A DNA stretch of 6,213 nucleotides. Source: Betaproteobacteria bacterium (lineage in GTDB: Bacteria > Pseudomonadota > Gammaproteobacteria > Burkholderiales > SG8-39). The stretch lies in NCBI GenBank assembly GCA_027317055.1, contig DAHVFK010000218.1, positions 1 through 6,213 on the forward strand. Direction: 5' to 3'. The notes below the pieces were generated by a model, which searched no databases, was not told the origin of the DNA, and was given only the letters and a program-made list of their open reading frames with translations. Positions 1-4,210 of the stretch are shown one piece after another (position 1 is the first letter of the stretch; each line of letters starts with the position of its first letter). The position numbers were made by a program, and so were the translations under genes.

Positions 1-237
1 ATCGTAACCAAACAGCCCGTCTTTGTAGCCGATACATTTGTTGATCTGTTTGAGCGATATGGAGTGAAGCTGGAGGAACGTTGGATCAGAGAGCTGCATT
101 CCACAAAGCGGGCGTTCAACGTAAGGAATAGCCGCATCTCTCATGAACATGTGCTGCTGTTTAAGAAAAGGCCGACCGAGTGGTCTGCAAAGCGGACAGC
201 TAGAACGGCAGGTGGTAGAAAATTAGCGGCGAATTGA
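1..237 (+). CDS. C-terminal end of a possible SAM-dependent DNA methyltransferase (5' truncated by window)
   Basis: An open frame runs from base 1 without interruption to TGA at 235-237, giving 78 residues; the start lies outside the window. The visible part begins IVTKQPVFVADTFVDLF and ends in a basic tail (KRTARTAGGRKLAAN). The segment RISHEHVLLFKKR resembles the final beta-strand of N6/N4-type DNA methyltransferases, which often close with an HE-hydrophobic-hydrophobic-(L/V)-F-(R/K)-K pattern; the middle part (residues 25-45) is rich in charged and helical residues. Catalytic motifs (the SAM-binding FxGxG-type loop and a DPPY-like motif) would lie upstream and cannot be seen, so the function is an inference. 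Codon use is less GC-rich than in radC or gltX, which fits acquired DNA. It could instead be another class I methyltransferase or an unrelated protein. Confidence 0.45.
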   Translation: MVTKQPVFVADTFVDLFERYGVKLEERWIRELHSTKRAFNVRNSRISHEHVLLFKKRPTEWSAKRTARTAGGRKLAAN

Positions 238-895
238 GGTGCTCACCGCAGGCGGAACGTCGCTCCGACAAGCCTGCAAGGAAGCATCTTAGGGCTAAGC
301 ACCTGATTAATTTACCGCAGCATGGTCAGAGGCGCCCACCGTCGCGGTCTGCCGCGTTGAGATGAGGCTCTATTGCTCTTAGAATCCGTGACGCTAGCGG
401 GTAGCGGAATTGAGCGCCCGTTGCAGCTTCCCAGGCTCCTTACCCCAAACTCTTTCAGCGGTCGGCCAAAGCCACGGTCGGACCGTCGTCACTGTCTTCG
501 CCCCACTGTCAGGACTGTCGTTTGCAACGACACTTGTGCACATCGCGATTTTCGCCACTTAGGCAGGCGGCAACGTACGAGACCCCGATCAGCTTCCCAA
601 GCTGGTAACGTCGGTTTGATCGAATGTCCACTTCGGATCGGATCAGGGCAGACGCGATGTTGAAGAGCTGCCAGTCGCGGCATTGAGCTCGGCCAATGTC
701 CGGTAGCTAATCGACAGCAGCTGTAGTCGCATCAGATCCCCAACGACAGCAACGGCCGAGGAGGAGACCCTGGTGGCAATTACGTCGAACGTTTCACAGG
801 GATCAGTTCCGGACGCTCACCTCGCTAAGTCCTAGTGTATCTATTGGGACGTCTCACGTCGGATCCAAGCATTCGCAAGCGGGTTTATACTGACT
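238..895. other. Gene-poor interval, probably non-coding or decayed DNA
   Basis: These 658 bases hold no convincing gene. Open frames of 60-100 codons exist on both strands (about 373-663 plus, 489-683 minus), but they lack a ribosome binding site, their translations are rich in Arg/Pro/Ser without domain character, and they overlap each other. Base composition is visibly less GC-rich than to the right. The heptamer aatgtcc occurs at 623-629 and 695-701, each followed by a loosely similar 30-base tail, so a diverged short repeat is possible. No clear terminator follows the upstream gene. I read the interval as spacer or eroded remnants of earlier genes. Confidence 0.5.
886..891 (+). promoter_or_regulatory. 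Possible -10 element for the XylM/AlkB-like gene
   Basis: The hexamer tatact matches the TATAAT consensus at five of six positions. It lies 5 bases before the first ATG (896), so transcription would begin close to 898, giving either a nearly leaderless message or favouring the second ATG at 911. No good -35 hexamer is found 16-18 bases upstream, so the call is weak. Confidence 0.25.
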
Positions 896-1957
896 ATGGT
901 GTTGTGTGTTATGAATCTACGCGGCTGGTATTACGCGAAGCTGCTGGCATTTAGCGCGTTCCCGATTGTCCCCCTGCTTGTGCCGATCGGGTATTGCGCC
1001 GGCGCGCCATGGCTCAGCGCGGCGTTCGCCTTCGTTGGGATTCCCCTCCTGGACGTGCTCATAGGGGCGGATCGGACTCAACCGCTTGAGAAGCCTGCTC
1101 TGCGCCTTGCAGTCGCCTGGCTGCGTACCATTCCTCGCCTCTACGTGTTTTTGTGGTTGGGAGTGCTCCTTTGGGCCGCACATACCCTCGCTTCCGAGGC
1201 GACCGGCGCGGCGGCCGTCTGGCTTGTCGTGTCGGTTGCGATTGCCACGGCCTTCGCGACCTGCGTCGCGCACGAACTGCTGCACTGGCCGTCAGCCTTC
1301 GACCGGGGGCTTGCCCGGCTGATCATGGCCACCGTCGCCTACGGGCCATTTCCGTTCGAGCATCTGCATCACCACGCGAAGGTCGGCGTGCCGGCGGAAG
1401 GCACCACGCCGCCGCTCGGTCAAAGCCTGTGGGGCTACCTGGTGAGCAACATTCTGTTCACGCTTCGCAGCGGCTGGAAGATCGAACGCCGGCGCCAGCT
1501 CGCGAAGCGCCTGCCGCTCGTCGGTAACCGACACCTGCAGCAATGGCTTCTCACTGCCGTGATCATCGCCGTGTTCGCGACGATCGGCGGAGCCTGGGGC
1601 TTGGTGCTCTATGTTGCCCAGGCTGCGTTCGGCGTATTCACGACCGAGTTCGTCAACTACGCGCAGCATTACGGCTTGCGCCGGGAAGCGGGCGCGCCGC
1701 CGAGCGGCAGCCTTTCCTGGAACAGCAACGGCTTCATGACGAACGCGTTCACGCTGAACATCACGCGCCACGTGCATCATCATCTGGACGCGGACGTGCC
1801 GTATTACGACCTCAAGTACATCGATGCGATGCCGGTCCTGCCCGGCGGCTACCTGGCCCTGTTCTTCCCCGCACTGATTCCTCCCGTTTGGCGCCGGCTG
1901 ATGGATGCGCGCGCGAAGCGGTCCGCAGCGTCCCCCGGACGAGCGGCGGCGACCTGA
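896..1957 (+). CDS. XylM/AlkB-like integral-membrane di-iron hydroxylase
   Basis: This 353-residue membrane protein belongs to the fatty-acid-desaturase/hydroxylase superfamily, which uses a histidine-bound non-haem di-iron centre to oxidise hydrocarbons at the inner membrane. The histidine boxes are visible: HELLH (126-130), EHLHHH (155-160), NYAQHYGL (254-261) and RHVHHH (291-296), giving nine candidate ligands (H126, H130, H156, H159, H160, H258, H292, H295, H296). SWNSN at 274-278 and IPPVW near the C-terminus also recall AlkB and XylM. Hydrophobic segments lie near 13-34, 38-56, 82-99, 105-124, 217-246 and 317-330. Length is close to XylM (about 370) and shorter than classical AlkB (about 400). 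Electrons should come from a rubredoxin or a ferredoxin-type reductase, but neither is adjacent. The start is uncertain: ATG 896 and ATG 911 both lack a Shine-Dalgarno sequence, and 911 gives the more natural N-terminus MNLRGWYY. The substrate (alkane, alkyl-aromatic, fatty acid or other) cannot be told. Confidence 0.88.
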   Translation: MVLCVMNLRGWYYAKLLAFSAFPIVPLLVPIGYCAGAPWLSAAFAFVGIPLLDVLIGADRTQPLEKPALRLAVAWLRTIPRLYVFLWLGVLLWAAHTLASEATGAAAVWLVVSVAIATAFATCVAHELLHWPSAFDRGLARLIMATVAYGPFPFEHLHHHAKVGVPAEGTTPPLGQSLWGYLVSNILFTLRSGWKIERRRQLAKRLPLVGNRHLQQWLLTAVIIAVFATIGGAWGLVLYVAQAAFGVFTTEFVNYAQHYGLRREAGAPPSGSLSWNSNGFMTNAFTLNITRHVHHHLDADVPYYDLKYIDAMPVLPGGYLALFFPALIPPVWRRLMDARAKRSAASPGRAAAT

Positions 1958-2092
1958 TCACTGCGGCACCGGTCGCGCCCGCAAAGGCTCCGGGCACGTC
2001 CGCTGCGAAGCCTCCGCACCGATAGCACGATTTTCACGGCACGAAAGTCCGCAACGCGCGCGCCAGGTTCCCTGTCACGCGGTTGCTGAAGC

Positions 2093-2114
2093 GCGACGCG
2101 GGCCGCCGCGTCGC
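2093..2114. repeat. Perfect 9-bp inverted repeat with 4-base loop
   Basis: The arms gcgacgcgg (2093-2101) and ccgcgtcgc (2106-2114) are exact reverse complements around the loop gccg. A weaker pair, gcaac (2051-2055) with gttgc (2082-2086), sits just upstream and is extended by cgcg/cgcg across a one-base bulge. No T-tract follows. Confidence 0.6.
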
Positions 2115-2143
2115 CCTCCAGCTCCGAGTTTGAGTGGCTGAAA

Positions 2144-2159
2144 CGCGCCGCCCGGCGCG
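2144..2159. repeat. Short GC inverted repeat
   Basis: The arms cgcgcc and ggcgcg (2144-2149 and 2154-2159) pair around a 4-base loop. The arms consist only of G and C, so chance is a real possibility in this composition; it is listed because it belongs to the run of hairpins. Confidence 0.35.
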
Positions 2160-2176
2160 GCTTGGCCGCTCCCTTT

Positions 2177-2214
2177 CTTTCGTCCCCTCATTCTCCGAGT
2201 GAAGGGGACGAAAG
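2177..2214. repeat. 11-bp perfect inverted repeat, extended stem-loop
   Basis: The arms ctttcgtcccc (2177-2187) and ggggacgaaag (2204-2214) are exact reverse complements. Three more pairs (tca with tga) extend the stem past a single bulged A, leaving a 9-base loop. The arms are of mixed composition, so this is the least likely of the group to arise by chance. There is no T-tract on either side, which argues against a simple intrinsic terminator for the upstream hydroxylase gene, though factor-dependent termination remains possible. Confidence 0.65.
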
Positions 2215-2232
2215 CGTGAGCAGCAGAGGCAA

Positions 2233-2251
2233 GCCGCCAGAACCGGGCGGC
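2233..2251. repeat. 6-bp inverted repeat, 7-base loop
   Basis: The arms gccgcc (2233-2238) and ggcggc (2246-2251) pair around agaaccg. It is short and GC-only, so it is weak taken alone and is noted as a member of the cluster. Confidence 0.4.
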
Positions 2252-2272
2252 TAAAGCGTTTCCAAGGCAGAA

Positions 2273-2299
2273 CCTCCCCCTCCCGTCCCCCAGGGGAGG
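2273..2299. repeat. 7-bp inverted repeat upstream of radC
   Basis: The arms cctcccc (2273-2279) and ggggagg (2293-2299) pair around a 13-base C-rich loop. The repeat ends 54 bases before the radC start, so it would lie in a radC leader if transcription starts upstream. No U-tract follows. Confidence 0.4.
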
Positions 2300-2341
2300 C
2301 GAAGAGAACTCCGCATGAGCAGCAGTTTTTTCACAGCGCAC

Positions 2342-2347
2342 AGGAGG
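2342..2347 (+). promoter_or_regulatory. Strong radC ribosome binding site
   Basis: A full aggagg Shine-Dalgarno sequence is separated by 5 bases from ATG at 2353. It fixes the radC start and is the best such site in the window. Confidence 0.85.
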
Positions 2348-2352
2348 CGCAT

Positions 2353-2985
2353 ATGCTGCTCAGAAAGGAACTTCCCCACGCAAGCGACGTTGAACTGCTT
2401 ACCGTCATTCTCGGCAACCGCAGGACCGCCGAGGCGCTGCTCAGGAGGGCGCGCGGCTCGCTCTTCGCCCTGCTGCATGCGGTGCCCTGCCAGAACGGCG
2501 ACCTCTTCTGCGCTGAGGGTCCGAGCCCCTACGCGGGCGACCCGCTCATGAAGCTTCAGGCTGCGCGCGAGCTTGCGGCGCGCTCTCTCGCCGAGGACTT
2601 ATGCGCCCGGGACTGCCTCACGAGCCCGGCGGCCGTGCGCGACTTCCTCAGGCTGCGGCTCGCGGGCCTGCCGCACGAGGTGTTCGTCTGCCTCCAGCTC
2701 GACGCGCAGCACCGCGTGATCGCGATCGAGGAACTCTTCCGGGGCACGCTGACCCAGACGAGCGTCTACCCGCGCGAGGTGGTCAAGGCTTCGCTGAAGG
2801 TCAATGCCGCCGCGGTCATCTTCGCCCACAACCACCCCTCGGGGGTCGCGCAGCCGAGCCAGGCCGACGAGCTCCTGACGCGCAGCCTCAAGGACGCGCT
2901 CGCGCTGGTCGACGTGAAGGTGCTCGATCACTTCATCGTCGCCGGCAACCAGACCCTGAGCTTTGCCGAAAGGGGACTTATCTGA
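2353..2985 (+). CDS. radC: RadC-family JAB/MPN-domain protein with degenerate N-terminus
   Basis: This 210-residue protein carries the RadC-type JAB (MPN+) domain from about residue 88 to the end. The metal-binding JAMM signature is complete: a candidate glutamate at 126/127 (IEELFRGT), H159-N-H161, then S169 and D172, the HxH-x7-SxxD spacing. The typical RadC C-terminus (VLDHFIVAG, LSFAERGLI) is present. The N-terminal 87 residues keep SDVELL but lack the usual helix-hairpin-helix motif (PGLG followed by AK) that should precede KLQAARELAARSLAE; an unrelated Cys/Pro-rich stretch replaces it. The protein is also somewhat shorter than typical chromosomal RadC (about 225). Known for the family: the biochemical role is unresolved, the old DNA-repair label is doubtful, and extra copies are common on genomic islands and plasmids. 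The N-terminal divergence and the place next to a tRNA gene suggest an accessory copy (inference). It appears to be transcribed alone. Confidence 0.9.
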   Translation: MLLRKELPHASDVELLTVILGNRRTAEALLRRARGSLFALLHAVPCQNGDLFCAEGPSPYAGDPLMKLQAARELAARSLAEDLCARDCLTSPAAVRDFLRLRLAGLPHEVFVCLQLDAQHRVIAIEELFRGTLTQTSVYPREVVKASLKVNAAAVIFAHNHPSGVAQPSQADELLTRSLKDALALVDVKVLDHFIVAGNQTLSFAERGLI

Positions 2986-2998
2986 CGCCGGGCAGACT

Positions 2999-3037
2999 GG
3001 GGAACCCCTCGCCGAAAAAACGGACGAGGGGTTCCCC
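2999..3037. terminator. 13-bp stem-loop between convergent radC and the tRNA operon
   Basis: The arms ggggaacccctcg (2999-3011) and cgaggggttcccc (3025-3037) are perfect reverse complements. Inside the 13-base loop, ccg and cgg can add three more pairs around a run of six A. It begins 14 bases after the radC stop codon and lies downstream of the minus-strand tRNA genes, so it could serve both convergent transcripts. Neither side has the T-tract of a canonical intrinsic terminator; the only such run is the A6/T6 within the loop. Its role as a terminator is therefore likely but unproven. Confidence 0.6.
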
Positions 3038-3074
3038 CTCGTGCTCCCCGCGCCGCCCGGATGCGGCGGGCCTA

Positions 3075-3093
3075 TTTGGTAACCGTTTGGTAA
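3075..3093 (+). repeat. Direct repeat tttggtaa, 11-base phase
   Basis: The octamer tttggtaa occurs at 3075-3082 and 3086-3093, with starts 11 bases apart, about one helical turn. It lies 37 bases beyond the 3' end of the tRNA-Glu gene. Such phased repeats next to a tRNA 3' end can be integrase or excisionase binding sites, but two short copies are weak evidence. Confidence 0.3.
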
Positions 3094-3129
3094 GTCTACC
3101 GCCCAGTTTACGCAAGCTTTTGATTACTA

Positions 3130-3205
3130 TGGCGTCCCCACGGGGATTCGAACCCCGGTTACCGCCGTGAAAGGGCGATGTCCTAGGCCTCTAGACGATG
3201 GGGAC
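3130..3205 (-). tRNA. tRNA-Glu (anticodon UUC)
   Basis: Read on the minus strand this is a 76-base tRNA with encoded CCA. It has the 7-bp acceptor stem GTCCCCA/TGGGGAC, discriminator G, a D-arm containing GTCTAGAGGCC, the anticodon loop CTTTCAC with anticodon TTC (plus-strand bases 3169-3171), and the T-arm GGTTCGAATCC. The sequence is very close to Escherichia coli tRNA-Glu. It decodes GAA and GAG and also supplies Glu-tRNA for tetrapyrrole synthesis in organisms that use GluTR. It lies 26 bases after tRNA-Ala on the same strand and is presumably co-transcribed with it. It is the substrate of the synthetase encoded upstream on the same strand. Its 3' end faces the accessory-looking radC region. 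Confidence 0.97.
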
Positions 3206-3231
3206 CTGATGCGGAAATCAAGTCGGGCCGG

Positions 3232-3307
<76 letters not shown>

Positions 3308-3321
3308 ACGCAAGGGCGCGA

Positions 3322-3350
3322 ATTATAGCGAGCGAGGCGAGCTACGTAAA
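3322..3350 (-). promoter_or_regulatory. sigma70-type promoter of the tRNA-Ala/tRNA-Glu operon
   Basis: On the minus strand a perfect TATAAT (3327 down to 3322) is preceded by a 17-base spacer and TTTACG (3350 down to 3345), four of six matches to TTGACA. The bases after the -10 box read TCGCGCCC, the GC-rich discriminator typical of stringently controlled stable-RNA promoters. The predicted start is near 3315, about 8 bases before mature tRNA-Ala. An A-rich stretch on the minus strand at about 3362-3377, overlapping the end of the preceding gene, is placed where a distal UP element would lie. Confidence 0.8.
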
Positions 3351-3371
3351 GCCAAGCGCCGGATTTTTCTT

Positions 3372-3785
3372 TCATTTACAGGGGCCGACGCGCTTGGCGC
3401 TGATGTCTTGCGTCATATCGATGCTCGCGCCGCCGACGCGGGTGCTGCTGTGGATCTCGCCGGCCATTTCGGTACTGCGGTAATGCATCTGGCCGCGGCC
3501 GCTCATGGCCGATTGCGGGCAATCGAAGGTCCAGGTGTACTCGCCCTCGCCCGCGGGGGTCGAGGTGGTGGTGCAATCCGCGCGCGGCCGCGCGCGGCGC
3601 GCGATCACGCCCGGGTCGCCGGCCTGCATGCCGCTCACGCACTGCATGGCGGTGGCGGCCGGCGCGCCGGGCATGCCGCTCTGGGTCAGGGTGATCTGCC
3701 ACTCGCCGGCCATGATCGACTGCGCCGCGGCGGGGATCGCGGCGCCCGCGAGAGCGAGGGCGGAAATCAGGCGTATCGATTTCAT
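3372..3785 (-). CDS. DUF3617 family secreted protein, second of a tandem pair
   Basis: This 137-residue protein begins with a signal peptide (MKSIRLISALALAGAAIPAAAQS, likely cut after AAA or AAAQ), so it should be exported to the periplasm. The mature part has the DUF3617 pattern: AGEWQ near the N-terminus (26-30), four cysteines (C49, C71, C89, C136), a W-x-FDC segment (residues 85-89) and a C-terminal AKRVGPCK. The cysteines probably form two disulfides (inference). The ATG at 3785 is chosen over the GTG at 3791 for two reasons: AGGA lies 8 bases upstream of the ATG, and its ATGA overlaps the stop codon of the preceding gene, the usual sign of translational coupling. The family has no established function. 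It is a paralogue of its upstream neighbour, with the same cysteine order, and has no link to translation apart from its place downstream of gltX. Confidence 0.85.
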   Translation of the reverse strand: MKSIRLISALALAGAAIPAAAQSIMAGEWQITLTQSGMPGAPAATAMQCVSGMQAGDPGVIARRARPRADCTTTSTPAGEGEYTWTFDCPQSAMSGRGQMHYRSTEMAGEIHSSTRVGGASIDMTQDISAKRVGPCK

Positions 3786-4210
3786 TGGCACGGTCCTATG
3801 CGACGCGCCGCAACGTGCGAACGAGTGTCGAACTGCTGGCCGACAATCGTGCTTCGCATCTCCAGCTCTCCATCCACGCGGTCAGGGCCGTAGCTTACCT
3901 TGCCTGACCCGTCGGCCGCGAACGGGCCGATGCATGTGAAATGGAAGCTCAGCCTGCTGCCGTCGTCGCGTCTGTCGCTCAGCGTGCAGCCCGCGCCGAG
4001 GCCGGACAGGGGGCCGAACAGCGACGCCGGATTACCAGCCTGCGCCGCGCCCAGGCACTGCGTCTGGTGCAGCGGGCCGACGCTCGCGGACTGGCCGGAG
4101 ACGGAAACAGTGGTGGCGATATCCCACTCGCCGGGCCGCACGTCGGCCAGACCGTTGCGCGACATGAGCGCGAGCAGCGCGAACGCGAACGCACGCGGGC
4201 GCGCGCCCAT
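3782..4210 (-). CDS. DUF3617 family secreted protein, first of a tandem pair
   Basis: This 142-residue protein starts at an ATG that overlaps the gltX stop (TGATG), which indicates translational coupling. The N-terminus (RPRAFAFALLALMSRNGLA) looks like a signal peptide, with cleavage likely after GLA, near residue 22. The mature part matches its downstream paralogue: PGEWD (26-30), cysteines C52, C75, C93 and C141, FHFTC (89-93), and the end AARRIGPCQ. The closing motif (A-[KR]-R-[IV]-G-P-C-[KQ]) is common to both proteins and typical of DUF3617. The cellular role is unknown; a periplasmic location with two disulfides is inferred. The same reading frame stays open upstream within gltX, but that part is in a shadow frame and is not coding. 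Confidence 0.85.
   Translation of the reverse strand: MGARPRAFAFALLALMSRNGLADVRPGEWDIATTVSVSGQSASVGPLHQTQCLGAAQAGNPASLFGPLSGLGAGCTLSDRRDDGSRLSFHFTCIGPFAADGSGKVSYGPDRVDGELEMRSTIVGQQFDTRSHVAARRIGPCQ

Larger units (their letters stand above)
1958..2352. other. Intergenic region with a run of inverted repeats ahead of radC
   Basis: No gene is supported in these 395 bases. From 2051 to 2299 there are six consecutive inverted repeats, at 2051-2086, 2093-2114, 2144-2159, 2177-2214, 2233-2251 and 2273-2299. None is followed by a run of T on the plus strand, so they do not look like simple intrinsic terminators. They could be a structured radC leader, an untranslated RNA, or a repeated intergenic element. 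The strongest ones are listed separately. Confidence 0.5.

Noticed and set aside
491..519. Three copies of actgtc within 29 bases
   Set aside because: The hexamers are too short and unevenly spaced (14 and 9 bases) to claim a binding array.
373..663. 96-codon plus-strand open frame in the gene-poor interval
   Set aside because: No ribosome binding site, Arg/Pro-rich composition without domain features, and an overlapping minus-strand frame of equal quality.
2144..2299. CRISPR array or integron attC sites suggested by the closely spaced hairpins
   Set aside because: The stems differ in sequence, spacing is irregular, there are no repeated units, and no RYYYAAC/GTTRRRY core pairs were found.
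3051..3068. Inverted repeat cgccgc/gcggcg as tRNA operon terminator
   Set aside because: A 6-bp G/C-only stem without a T-tract is expected by chance here, and the 13-bp stem nearby is a better candidate.
2601..3170. Plus-strand frame overlapping radC and ending inside tRNA-Glu (ending SPRGFEPRLPP)
   Set aside because: It is a shadow frame of radC, and the terminal peptide is the familiar false translation of the reverse strand of a tRNA T-arm.
3408..3939. Plus-strand open frames opposite the DUF3617 genes
   Set aside because: Antisense to two well-supported secreted proteins; they are His/Arg/Ala/Gly-rich with no signals of their own.
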